64,000 bases of DNA, taken from positions 2,604,001 to 2,668,000 of the forward strand of contig CAVTEI010000003.1 in the NCBI GenBank assembly GCA_963733765.1, read 5' to 3'. Source of the stretch: DATKAS01 sp963733765 (GTDB taxonomy: Bacteria > Actinomycetota > Acidimicrobiia > Acidimicrobiales > DATKAS01). Positions 20,023 through 29,584 of this stretch are shown here, piece by piece. How positions within the stretch are numbered: position 1 is the stretch's first letter; each line of letters starts with the position of its first letter. Both the position numbers and the translations under genes were made by a program. A model generated the notes under the pieces. It saw nothing but the letters and a program-made list of their open reading frames with translations, had not been told where the DNA came from and did not search any database.

Positions 20023-20505
20023 ATGGACGGTCTGGTGACGAGGTGGGTCCGCATCGGGATGGTCGTGGGGCTGGCCGTGCCCCAGCTCCTCGTCGGCGTG
20101 TGGGCGATGCTCGCTCCCCACCACTGGTACGAGAACTTCCCCGGGGTGCATCCCCACCTGATCGCGGCCGAGCCGCCCTACAACGCTCATCTGGCGACCG
20201 ACGCGGGCATCGGGTTCTTCTGCACCGCGGTCGCACTCATCGCGGCGGCCGCCTTCGGGCGACGATCCGGGGTGTACGTGGCGCTGCTGGCGTACGGAGC
20301 GTTCGCCGTCCCCCACGTGCTGTATCACGCACTCAACCCCGCTCCGGCGCTCTCGGGCACCGAGGATGTGACGAACGTGCTGTTCCTGCTGTCGGGCGTC
20401 GCGCTCGCGGCACTGTTCGCGTGGGGAGCAACGGATCGGCGCACCATCAGCCCCAACGAAGTCGCGTCGTTCGTACACTCCGCTGGTGGTCCGGGGGGCG
20501 TGTGA
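20023..20505 (+). CDS. Small four-helix membrane protein, putative MocR target
   Basis: The 160-residue protein has four predicted membrane helices (about 9-29, 56-76, 82-98 and 116-135) with WYENFPGVHPH between the first two. It resembles uncharacterised DUF-type actinobacterial membrane proteins. ATG 20023 is taken because the GTG 33 bases upstream would start within the inverted repeat. It is divergent from MocR, which typically regulates the gene beside it. The gene overlaps the acyltransferase GTG by 20 bases. Confidence 0.7.
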   Translation: MDGLVTRWVRIGMVVGLAVPQLLVGVWAMLAPHHWYENFPGVHPHLIAAEPPYNAHLATDAGIGFFCTAVALIAAAAFGRRSGVYVALLAYGAFAVPHVLYHALNPAPALSGTEDVTNVLFLLSGVALAALFAWGATDRRTISPNEVASFVHSAGGPGGV

Positions 20506-21904
20506 CCGACTGATCGTCGGCATCGCGAGGATCGCGGCGCGGGGCTTCTACCGCCGAGTCGAGACCGCCGGCTTCGATGACATCGACCACGAGCGACCGA
20601 CGCTCATCGTCGCGAACCACTTCAACGGGTTCGCGGACCCAGTCCTCGTGGTCGCCGCGCTCGGTCGGTTGCCGCGCTTCCTCGCCAAGGCGACCCTGTG
20701 GAAGGTCGTGATCCTGCGTCCGCTGCTCGCGTTCGCCGGCGTGATCCCCGTGCACCGCCAAGTCGACGGAGGCGCGGGTACCGCGAATCGACGGATGTTC
20801 GAATCGGCCGAGGCCGAGCTCCGTGGGAAGGGCATGGTCGGGATCTTCCCCGAGGGCACGACGCACGACCGCCCCCAGCTCGCCCCGATTCGCACAGGGG
20901 CCGCGCGGATCGTGCTCGGCGCGAAGGAGATGGGAGTCGAGGGGCTCACGATCGTGCCCGTCGGGCTGTGGTTCGAGGACAAGGTCGCGTTGCGCTCACG
21001 GGTGCTCGTCCGGGCGGGGGAGCCGATCGACGTCGACCGAGAGATCGCCGGCATCCTCCCGCCCGGCTCCACGGCCTCCGACGACGACCGGGAGGCGGTG
21101 CTCGCTCTCACGGCGGCGATCACGGACCGGCTGCGTGCCGTGTCACCGGACTACGAAACATTTCTCGAGGGCGCCGCATTCTCACGAGCGGCCGACGTCG
21201 CTCTGCGCGACGACATGCGACGACCACAGCAATCCGTACCACTGGTGCAGCGGGAACCCCTCGCCACTCATCTCGCCCGCGCGCCGGAACACCGCCGGAC
21301 CGAGGTCGTCAACGACCTCGGGCGTTACACCCTGGCCCTCGAAGTCCTCGGTGTCACGGACGAGGAGCTCGTACCCCGCACGACTCCGGCGAGCCTGTTT
21401 CGCCGTGTGCTCTGGCTCGCGATCGGTGTCCTTCTGCTCGCCCCGTTCGCGATCGCCGGCGCGCTCATCAACTTCATCCCCGCGCTCCTCGTGCTCGCGG
21501 CCGGCCTCCTCGCCCGGTCACCGGTGACGAAGGGGACCGTTCGCTTGCTCGTGGCGATCGTGGTCTTCCCCGTGACGTGGCTCGCGGTGGCGTGGTTCGA
21601 CGTCGGCGGCGCGTTCATCGCGGGAGTGCTCACGGCGCTGACGTTCCCGCTGTCACCGTTGATCGACGTCGTCTTCGACGGCCGCGCCGGCTTCTGGCCG
21701 TCACTTCTCGTCTTCGTCACGGCACCGATCTTCGGCCTCTGCGCGATCCTCATCCTGGAGTGGGCGGTGGGCCTGTTCCGGATGGCCCGCGGCTGGTTCG
21801 CCGTGTACGCGCGGCGGGCGCAGGTCGAAGAGGTCATGGCGATGCGCACGGCGCTCGTCGCCGAAGTGTGGGACGCGGCCGATCAGACCGCGTTGTCCAG
21901 ATAG
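20486..21904 (+). CDS. PlsC-like glycerolipid acyltransferase with membrane C-terminal domain
   Basis: The 472-residue protein begins with an acyltransferase domain. The catalytic His/Asp motif is NHFNGFADP, with five residues between His and Asp, as in Gat/Sct-type enzymes rather than the four of most PlsC. FPEGTTHD matches the glycerophosphate-binding block. The second half has about five membrane segments (FRRVLWLAIGVLLLAPFAIA onward). It probably acylates glycerol 3-phosphate or a related acceptor at the membrane. Its 3' end overlaps the convergent gene by 22 bases. Confidence 0.85.
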   Translation: MVRGACDRLIVGIARIAARGFYRRVETAGFDDIDHERPTLIVANHFNGFADPVLVVAALGRLPRFLAKATLWKVVILRPLLAFAGVIPVHRQVDGGAGTANRRMFESAEAELRGKGMVGIFPEGTTHDRPQLAPIRTGAARIVLGAKEMGVEGLTIVPVGLWFEDKVALRSRVLVRAGEPIDVDREIAGILPPGSTASDDDREAVLALTAAITDRLRAVSPDYETFLEGAAFSRAADVALRDDMRRPQQSVPLVQREPLATHLARAPEHRRTEVVNDLGRYTLALEVLGVTDEELVPRTTPASLFRRVLWLAIGVLLLAPFAIAGALINFIPALLVLAAGLLARSPVTKGTVRLLVAIVVFPVTWLAVAWFDVGGAFIAGVLTALTFPLSPLIDVVFDGRAGFWPSLLVFVTAPIFGLCAILILEWAVGLFRMARGWFAVYARRAQVEEVMAMRTALVAEVWDAADQTALSR

Positions 21905-22302
21905 GACTCGGTGAGCCACTCCTTCACCTGGTCGTCGACTTCGTCCGGCTCACGGATGTTCACGACGTGAAACGTCCACCGCGCGGTTGGCATCTTCCGG
22001 GCGATGCGGGGATGCTCGATCGTGCGGGAGACCCCGAACGAGAGCGCCTCCCACTTCACCATCGGCCGGAGCTCGACGAACGTGCGCTTCTGCTTGATCA
22101 GGATGCCGACGGACACCGGCTCGACGTAGATCGGCCCGATCGACTCGAGGTGCGCACGCACCACCTCGAAGATCGGGCGTTCGCGTTCGGGACCGGTCGA
22201 GAAGTACTCGTCGAGCGTCATCGCCGGGGAGCACTCGTGGCCCTGCTTCACGCGACCGAACTGTCGTTGGCACTTGGGGCAGACCCACATCACCGCGTCC
22301 AC
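21883..22302 (-). CDS. DUF5655-type protein with N-terminal zinc ribbon
   Basis: The protein is 139 residues from ATG 22302 or 135 from ATG 22290. The N-terminus holds CPKCQRQF...HEC, likely zinc-binding. The remainder (IFEVVRAHLESIGP, SVGILIKQKRTFVELRPM, LSFGVSRTIEHPRI) matches the DUF5655 pattern, whose role is unknown. It is upstream of no evident operon partner; the LLM gene lies 15 bases before it on the same strand. Confidence 0.75.
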   Translation of the reverse strand: MDAVMWVCPKCQRQFGRVKQGHECSPAMTLDEYFSTGPERERPIFEVVRAHLESIGPIYVEPVSVGILIKQKRTFVELRPMVKWEALSFGVSRTIEHPRIARKMPTARWTFHVVNIREPDEVDDQVKEWLTESYLDNAV

Positions 22303-22317
22303 ATCACCGGCCCCACA

Positions 22318-23325
22318 TCACCAGGCGGCGACCACCGGGACGATCTGCTCGCCGTACGCCTCGAGAGTGCCTGCTTTGTCGTCGTGCTGGAGGTAGATCG
22401 CGAACTGATCGACACCGAGGTCTCGCAGCTCGCGCAGCCGCTCGAGGTGGGTGTCGACGGGGCCGAGGATGCAGAAGCGGTCGATGATCTCGTCCGGCAC
22501 GAACTCGGCATCGGGATTGCCGGCCCGCCCGTGCTCGCTGTAGTCGTAGCCCTTGCGGCCCTCGATGTACTCGGTGAGCGCGCGGGGGACGAGGCTGGTA
22601 TCGCCGCCGTACCGGCCGACGATGTCCGCGACGTGATTGCCGACCATTCCGCCGAACCACCGGCACTGGTCGCGCATGTGGGGGAGCGAGTCGCCGACAT
22701 AGGCGGGCGCCGCCACGCAGATCGTGATCGTGTCGGGGTCGCGCCCGGCCTTCTTCGCCGCGTCGCGTACTTGGGCGATCATCCATCGCGTGATGTCAGG
22801 GTCGGCGAGCTGGAGGATGAAGCCGTCGGCGACGCTGCCGCAGATCTGCAACGCCTTCGGCCCGTACGCCGCCATCCACACTTCGAACGAAGGTGAGCCG
22901 TCCCACCACGGGAACTTGAGGTGCAGCCCGTTGAGGTCGACTTCGTGGCCGCGCACCATGTCGCGGATCACTTCGATCGATTGCGACAGCTCGGCGAGCC
23001 CGATCGGCCGCTCACCCTGCACGCGACGGGCCGAGTCGCCGCGGCCGATGCCACACACCGTCCGATGCCCGAACATCTCCTCGAGGGTCGCGAAGAGCGA
23101 GGCCGTGACCGTCCAGTCTCTCGTGCCCGGGTTCGTGACCATCGGGCCCACGACCACCCGATCGGTCTGGGCCAGGATCTGGCTGTAGATGACGTACGGC
23201 TCCTGCCACAGCACGTGGGAGTCGAAGGTCCACACGTGCGTGAACCCGAGCTCGTCGGCCCTCACGGCGTAGTCGACGACGAGGCTGGCGGGCGGATCGG
23301 TCTGGAGGACGATGCCGAGATCCAT
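22318..23325 (-). CDS. LLM-class F420-dependent oxidoreductase (TIGR03842-like)
   Basis: The 335-residue luciferase-like TIM barrel has GIVLQTDPPASLVVDYAVRADELGF at the start, GPMVTNPGTRDW, CGIGRGDSARRVQGERP and PFE-like SFEVWMAAYGPKAL. This subgroup habitually neighbours dihydropyrimidinase genes, as here: hydA begins its stop 16 bases upstream. It may use F420 to oxidise or reduce a pyrimidine-pathway intermediate, but that is inferred from context. ATG 23325 fits the family N-terminus exactly. Confidence 0.87.
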   Translation of the reverse strand: MDLGIVLQTDPPASLVVDYAVRADELGFTHVWTFDSHVLWQEPYVIYSQILAQTDRVVVGPMVTNPGTRDWTVTASLFATLEEMFGHRTVCGIGRGDSARRVQGERPIGLAELSQSIEVIRDMVRGHEVDLNGLHLKFPWWDGSPSFEVWMAAYGPKALQICGSVADGFILQLADPDITRWMIAQVRDAAKKAGRDPDTITICVAAPAYVGDSLPHMRDQCRWFGGMVGNHVADIVGRYGGDTSLVPRALTEYIEGRKGYDYSEHGRAGNPDAEFVPDEIIDRFCILGPVDTHLERLRELRDLGVDQFAIYLQHDDKAGTLEAYGEQIVPVVAAW

Positions 23326-23341
23326 CAGCGCGGCCGCCCCA

Positions 23342-24760
<1,419 letters not shown>

Positions 24761-24762
24761 GG

Positions 24763-25602
24763 TCACGCCTCCGTGAGCGGGCCGTACATGTCGGGTCGAC
24801 GGTCCCGGTAGAACTGCCACGTGCTGCGGACCTCGCTGATCTTGTCGAGGTCGAGATCGCGGATCACGAGCTCCTCGTCCTTGTCGCTGGCCGAATCGCC
24901 GACGACCTGGCCACGCGGATCGACGAAGTACGTCGAGCCGTAGAAGTCGTTGTCGCCGAGCGGTTCGATGCCGACGCGGTTGATCGCGCCGACGAAGTAC
25001 TCGTTCGCGACCGCCGATGCGGGCTGCTCGAGGTTCCACAGATACATCGACAGTCCGCGGCTGGTCGCGGACGGATTGAAGACCAGCTGTGCCCCCGCGA
25101 GGCCGAGCGCTCGCCACCCCTCCGGGAAGTGGCGGTCGTAGCAGATGTAGACGCCGACGCGGCCGACTGCCGTGTCGAACACGGGGTATCCGAGGTTGCC
25201 GGGCCGGAAGTAGAACTTCTCCCAGAAGCCCTTCACCTGTGGGATGTGTGTCTTGCGGTACTTGCCGAGGTACGTGCCGTCGGCGTCGATCACGGCCGCG
25301 GTGTTGTAGAGCACGCCCTCTTGCTCACGCTCGTAGACGGGCAGGACCAACACCATCCGCGTGTCGCGGGCGAGCTCCTGGAAGCGCTCGACGGTCGGGC
25401 CGGGAACCGACTCGGCGTACTCGAAGTACGCCTCGTCCTGCACCTGACAGAAGTAGGGCCCGTAGAACAGCTCCTGGAAGCACATGACCTGTGCTCCCGC
25501 AGAGGCCGCTTCGCGCACCTTCTCCTCGTGGACCTTGATCATCGACTCCTTGTCGCCGGTCCACCCGGTCTGGAGCAGGGCCGCTCGCACGATCTGCGCC
25601 AT
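24763..25602 (-). CDS. Beta-ureidopropionase-type carbon-nitrogen hydrolase
   Basis: The 279-residue nitrilase-superfamily enzyme has the catalytic triad E44 (CFQELFYG), K117 (KYRKTHIP) and C154 (VYICYDRHFPEG). It would hydrolyse N-carbamoyl-beta-alanine to beta-alanine, CO2 and ammonia, the step after dihydropyrimidinase. A strong AAGGAGG precedes ATG 25602. It is the first gene of a three-gene reverse-strand unit with hydA and the LLM enzyme. No dihydropyrimidine dehydrogenase is in the window. Confidence 0.9.
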   Translation of the reverse strand: MAQIVRAALLQTGWTGDKESMIKVHEEKVREAASAGAQVMCFQELFYGPYFCQVQDEAYFEYAESVPGPTVERFQELARDTRMVLVLPVYEREQEGVLYNTAAVIDADGTYLGKYRKTHIPQVKGFWEKFYFRPGNLGYPVFDTAVGRVGVYICYDRHFPEGWRALGLAGAQLVFNPSATSRGLSMYLWNLEQPASAVANEYFVGAINRVGIEPLGDNDFYGSTYFVDPRGQVVGDSASDKDEELVIRDLDLDKISEVRSTWQFYRDRRPDMYGPLTEA

Positions 25603-25665
25603 GGCGATGCCTCCTTGGGACGTTGCCTCGGTATGGGGGCGTTCGGTATGGGGAAAGCGCCGAAA

Positions 25666-26565
25666 CTACTCCGAGACACCCTGTGGCAACTGCAGGAGAT
25701 GCAGGCTGCGCGGCCAGGCGTGCCGGGTCAGCACAACGTTCAGCTCCCCGGAGAGCAGGACGACGCGGGCGAGCAGTGCGATCCAGATGAGCGCGCCGAA
25801 CACGCCGGCGAACGCGCCGTAGACGTCACTCGCGTTGGACACGATGCGGGTGACGTAGGTGCCGCCGACGACCTGCAAGAGCCAGAGCAGGGTGCCGCCG
25901 ACCCCAGCGCCAGGCAGGAGGCCTCGAATCCCGATCTTGGGTTGGGTGAGGATCTCGTAGGAAGCAACGAGGAAGAGACCATTGGCCACGATCGCGAGCA
26001 CCGCTCCGACGACGCGCGTGGAGCCCGCCAGATCCGGCAGGAAGGCCGCCAGGCCCGTGAGGACGGTCGCAGCGACGATGCCCGCCCCCAAGACGAGCAA
26101 GGTCAGGGCCCCCCGGAGTGTCTTGACGATGACGCTCGGCTGCTCCTGGGGTGGAACGTCCCACTGGTCGTTGAAAGCATCCTGCGCGTGGCGCACGACT
26201 TTGAGCCCTCCCCAGAGCAGCGCCAGCGTGCCGACGACGAAGAGGGAGCTGTGAACGTTCAACCCGCCGTCGAGCTCGTTGCTTATCTGGGTCCCGATGA
26301 CGGGAAGCCGCCCGAGTATCGAATCGATGATCTTGTCGCGCAACGAGGGTGACTCTTCGAGCAAGACGCTCAGGATGGAGACGAGCAGCAGCATGAGCGG
26401 GAACATCGAGATGAACCCGTAGTACGACAGGAGCGCCGCGTACTGCTGGCCCCGATCCTGGCGGTACTTGACCACGACGCCGACGAGCACCGCGGGCACC
26501 CGCCGCCTCTGCTGCCACCCGTCGACCCGATCGAACAAGGCGGAGAAGAAGCCGGCGGACGCCAT
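25666..26565 (-). CDS. YihY/BrkB-family inner-membrane protein
   Basis: The 299-residue protein has six predicted membrane helices. The family marks are YAALLSYYGFISMFPLMLLLV near residue 42, ALLWGGLKVVRHAQDAFND and ASDVYGAFAGVFGALIWI. These proteins are sometimes annotated as ribonuclease BN, which is not supported; the function is unsettled. It stands alone between the pyrimidine genes and the SRAP gene. Confidence 0.87.
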   Translation of the reverse strand: MASAGFFSALFDRVDGWQQRRRVPAVLVGVVVKYRQDRGQQYAALLSYYGFISMFPLMLLLVSILSVLLEESPSLRDKIIDSILGRLPVIGTQISNELDGGLNVHSSLFVVGTLALLWGGLKVVRHAQDAFNDQWDVPPQEQPSVIVKTLRGALTLLVLGAGIVAATVLTGLAAFLPDLAGSTRVVGAVLAIVANGLFLVASYEILTQPKIGIRGLLPGAGVGGTLLWLLQVVGGTYVTRIVSNASDVYGAFAGVFGALIWIALLARVVLLSGELNVVLTRHAWPRSLHLLQLPQGVSE

Positions 26566-26615
26566 GTCGGCGTCACTGTACGGGTCGGCAAGTGATCGAC
26601 GGTAGGTTCGGCGGC

Positions 26616-27335
26616 ATGTGTGGCCGGTTCGTGGCGGCGACGCCGCCCGATCAGCTGGCGCGGTACTTCGGCGCCGGCCTCGCCGAGACGTTGCTTCCCG
26701 AGAACTTCAACGTCGCGCCCACCACGGACATCTACGCGGTGGTCGATGGGCCCAACGGCCGCGAGCTCGCGGTCTTTCACTGGGGCCTCGTACCCGTGTG
26801 GGCGAAGGACATCAAGATCGGCAACCGCATGATCAACGCCCGCGCCGAGACGGTCGCGACCTCCAACGCGTTCAAGCACGCCCTCAAGAGGAAGCGGTGC
26901 ATCATCCCCGTCGACGGCTTCTACGAGTGGAAGGCGACGCCGGGCGAGAAGCGCAAGCAGCCGTACTTCATCCATCGCCTCGACGGTGAGCCTCTTGCGT
27001 TCGCAGGTCTGTGGGAGACGTGGCGAGGCGCGGATCGCCAAGCGGAGCAGACCCTGTACTCCTCCACGATCATCACCACATCCGCGAACGAGACGATGGC
27101 GCCGATTCACGATCGCATGCCGGTGATCCTCCCGGCCAGCAAGTGGGACGAGTGGCTCGACCCGAAGAACGAGGACATCGCCTCACTGCAAGGGCTGCTG
27201 ATTCCTGCGCCCGGTCATCTGCTGACGATGCATCCGGTCAGCACGGACGTGAACAACGTCCGCAACAAAGGGCCGCACCTCATCGAACCGGCCGAACCGG
27301 CCGAACCGGTCGAACCGGTCGAACCGGCCGAGTGA
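26616..27335 (+). CDS. SRAP (YedK/HMCES) abasic-site crosslink protein
   Basis: The 239-residue protein begins MCGRF. Cys2, freed by Met removal, forms a covalent thiazolidine with abasic sites in single-stranded DNA. The other active-site residues are N32 (FNVAPT), E104 (GFYEW) and H165 (IHDRMP). The protein ends in a repetitive EPAEPAEPVEPVEPAE tail encoded by five 9-base repeats. That tail overlaps, on the other strand, the end of the GNAT gene. Confidence 0.93.
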   Translation: MCGRFVAATPPDQLARYFGAGLAETLLPENFNVAPTTDIYAVVDGPNGRELAVFHWGLVPVWAKDIKIGNRMINARAETVATSNAFKHALKRKRCIIPVDGFYEWKATPGEKRKQPYFIHRLDGEPLAFAGLWETWRGADRQAEQTLYSSTIITTSANETMAPIHDRMPVILPASKWDEWLDPKNEDIASLQGLLIPAPGHLLTMHPVSTDVNNVRNKGPHLIEPAEPAEPVEPVEPAE

Positions 27336-27741
27336 GGTAGACGCTGCCGGCGACGGTGCCTCGCTCGAGTGAACCCGGCTCGTTCGGCGACGGCAAGCGA
27401 CCGGAGCGTTGCCGGGATCGACGAGCACCGTGGCCGTGTCGATGTCCGGCTGCTCGGCGAGGTGCTCGAGCAGCAGCGTCACTGCTCGCGTGGCGTACCC
27501 CTTCCCGCGCGCCGCCGCGAACAGGAAGTAGCCGATGTTGACAGCGCCGGGTTGGAGCCAGTCGCGTTCGGAGTCGTAGTCGATCCACCCGACGATCTCG
27601 TCGTGGACGACGATGCACGCGGTCGGCCGGGGGTCGTCCGCGCCCGGCCCGAGCCACCGATGGAACTCGGCATCACGGCCCGCGATGAGGACCGCCGCGT
27701 CGCCGGTCTCTGGAGGCCGAAGGGTGACGATGCCGTCGCTA
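27280..27741 (-). CDS. GNAT-family N-acetyltransferase, frameshifted, start unclear
   Basis: The reverse strand encodes a RimJ-like acetyltransferase: VTLRPPETGDAAVLI, EIVGWIDYDSE, VNIGYFLFAAARGKGYATRAV (acetyl-CoA loop) and, in another frame, RSLAVAERAGFT, then GTVAGSVYLTRPV. Two +1 shifts near 27395 and 27370 are needed. The protein would end at 27280 inside the 9-base repeats, with about 56 bases antisense to the SRAP gene. No ATG, GTG or TTG is in frame after the HIT stop, so the start is either inside the HIT gene or hidden by another error; 27741 is an upper limit. Confidence 0.6.
27285..27329. repeat. Five tandem 9-base repeats (GAACCGGYC)
   Basis: GAACCGGCC occurs at 27285, 27294 and 27321, and GAACCGGTC at 27303 and 27312. 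The repeats keep frame on both strands, giving EPA/EPV units at the SRAP C-terminus and RPV units at the GNAT C-terminus. Confidence 0.9.
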
Positions 27742-28161
27742 CGCGCTGGCTTCGTCGTGGCCCTGCGCGCGGAGCTCGGTGCGGATCGCTTCGGCAGCGC
27801 GTTCGAGATCGGCGGGATCTACCGAGCGGGCGGCGTTGGCGAAGTTGACATCGGATTCAGCCCAGATCGGGAGGACGTGCAGGTGCACGTGGGGCACCTC
27901 CATCCCGAGGATCAGCAGCGCGATGCGCGTGGGGTTGAACGCTGCCTGCTGCGCCTTGCCGATGAACTGCGACACGACCATGCAGTGCTGGGCGACGGCC
28001 AGGTCGAGATCGAGCCAATGATCGGTCTCGACCCGCGGCACCACCAGCGTGTGACCGGGTTTCAGCGGGTTGATCGACAGGAACCCAACCACGAGGTCGT
28101 CACGCCACACGAACGTGCCGGGGAGCTCGCCCTCGATGATGCGGGAGAAGATGGTGGGCAT
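27739..28161 (-). CDS. HIT-family hydrolase
   Basis: The 140-residue histidine-triad protein carries VPHVHLHVLP, with H91, H93 and catalytic H95. It would hydrolyse AMP-lysine or related nucleotide phosphoramidates. It starts two bases after the SDR stop on the same strand, suggesting a shared transcript. MPTIFSRIIEGELPGTFVW is the typical start of bacterial HinT-like proteins. Confidence 0.92.
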   Translation of the reverse strand: MPTIFSRIIEGELPGTFVWRDDLVVGFLSINPLKPGHTLVVPRVETDHWLDLDLAVAQHCMVVSQFIGKAQQAAFNPTRIALLILGMEVPHVHLHVLPIWAESDVNFANAARSVDPADLERAAEAIRTELRAQGHDEASA

Positions 28162-28163
28162 GG

Positions 28164-28952
28164 TCAGATCGAGTAGCCGCCCGTGAGCGTGAGCACGTCG
28201 CCGAAGCAGTAGCTCGCCTCGTCGCCGGCGAGGAAGCGCACCAGGTTCGCGACCTCCTCCGCCTCGCCGAGACGGGCGGACGGGATCTGCATGAGAAGCA
28301 TGTCCTTCATGTCAGCCATCGGTTCGAGCAGCGGAGTGTCGATGAAGCCCGGGGCGACGGCGTTCACATGGATGCCGAGCGGCGCGACCTCCCGACCGAC
28401 CGACTTCGTGAACAGCACGATTGCGCCTTTCGCGGCCGCATAGTCCGCCGTGCCCGCCGAGCCGACGAAGCCGTAAATCGACGCCAGGTTCACGATCGAT
28501 CCCGACCGGGCCGGTTCCATGTGCCTCAGCGCGGCCCGGGTGCCGTAGAAGGTGCCGTACAGGTGGGTCTTGATCATGCGATCCCACTGCTCGTCGGTCA
28601 GCGTGGACACCGCCGACAGCGGCTCGACGTCGCGTCCCTCCATCCGGGCCGCCATGTTGGCCATGCTGCGCTCGCGGATCTCCGGACGGTCGTGCACGAT
28701 GCCCGCGTTGTTGACGAGCACGTCGATGCGCCCGTGCTTGGCGACCGCGCCGTCGACCGCGGCGGTGAACGCCGCGGAATCGGTGACGTCGAACGGGGCC
28801 GCCTCACCGCCCACGTCAGCGGCGACCTTCGAGGCGGCCTCCGCCTGGAGGTCGTTCACGATGACGTACGCGCCGTCAGCTGCGAGTCGCCGGCTGATCG
28901 CCGCTCCCAATCCTGAGCCACCACCGGTCACGAGAGCGATGCGTCCGTTCAT
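28164..28952 (-). CDS. SDR-family oxidoreductase
   Basis: The classical short-chain dehydrogenase has 262 residues. The cofactor loop is TGGGSGLGAAIS, with NNAG at 81-84 and the catalytic S158, Y171 and K175 (YAAAK). NDLQAEAA after the second strand, with Asp34, suggests NAD(H). An unusual insert (ERSMANMAARMEGRDVEPLSA region, residues 94-115) lies after NNAG. ATG 28952 faces the phospholipid synthase GTG across 22 bases. The substrate is unknown. Confidence 0.88.
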   Translation of the reverse strand: MNGRIALVTGGGSGLGAAISRRLAADGAYVIVNDLQAEAASKVAADVGGEAAPFDVTDSAAFTAAVDGAVAKHGRIDVLVNNAGIVHDRPEIRERSMANMAARMEGRDVEPLSAVSTLTDEQWDRMIKTHLYGTFYGTRAALRHMEPARSGSIVNLASIYGFVGSAGTADYAAAKGAIVLFTKSVGREVAPLGIHVNAVAPGFIDTPLLEPMADMKDMLLMQIPSARLGEAEEVANLVRFLAGDEASYCFGDVLTLTGGYSI

Positions 28953-28974
28953 GCCGGGATCGTAGGCTGGGGAA

Positions 28975-29584
28975 GTGAGGCCCGCCCCCGTCGTAGAGAC
29001 CCTGGCGCCGCCATCGCGCATCCTCACTGTCCCGAACGCGATCACCCTCGTTCGCCTCGCGTGCATCCCGTTGTTCCTGTGGCTGCTCTTCTCGCAGGAC
29101 GACCGAGCCTCCGCGGCGTGGCTCCTCGGCATCGTCGGGGCCACGGACTGGGTCGATGGTTACGCCGCTCGCCACCTGCATCAGGTCTCGGAGCTCGGCA
29201 AGGTGCTCGACCCGACCGCCGACCGGCTGGTGTTCATCGTGTGCGGTGGGGCGATTCTGATCGACGGCTCGGTGCCCACGTGGTTCGGCGTCGCCGTCCT
29301 CGCGCGTGAGATCGTCGTCGGCGCGACGCTCGTGATGCTCACCGTGTTCGGGATGCAGCGGTTCGACGTGAAGTGGGCCGGGAAGGCCGGCACGTTCGCG
29401 CTGATGTTCTCTCTGCCCGGCCTTTCTCCTGGCCGCCAGCGACTCCCCTGTGGCCGATGTGGCCGAGGTGGTCGCGTGGGTCACGGGCCTGCCAGGGCTC
29501 GCGCTGTCCTATTACGCGGCGGCCACCTATGTTCCGGAGGCACGCCGTGCCCTGCGCGCCGGGCGAGAAGGGCGGCACTCATGA
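28975..29584 (+). CDS. pgsA: CDP-alcohol phosphatidyltransferase (PgsA-like), one frameshift
   Basis: This membrane enzyme transfers a phosphatidyl group from CDP-diacylglycerol to an alcohol. The signature is intact: DWVDGYAARHLHQVSELGKV followed by LDPTADR. ILTVPNAITLVRLACIPLFL opens the first helix, as in phosphatidylglycerophosphate synthases. A +1 near 29422 shifts the frame. Removing one G restores PAFLLAASDSPVADVAEV and about 202 residues, ending in a TGA that overlaps the next ATG (29581-29584). Uncorrected, the frame runs straight into the next gene as a false fusion. The acceptor (glycerol 3-phosphate or inositol phosphate) is not fixed by the motif. Confidence 0.82.

Noticed and set aside
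26616..27335. Reading the SRAP gene as an SOS-induced peptidase with a LexA site upstream.
   Set aside because: No LexA-box-like sequence is visible before 26616, and the peptidase label is historical.
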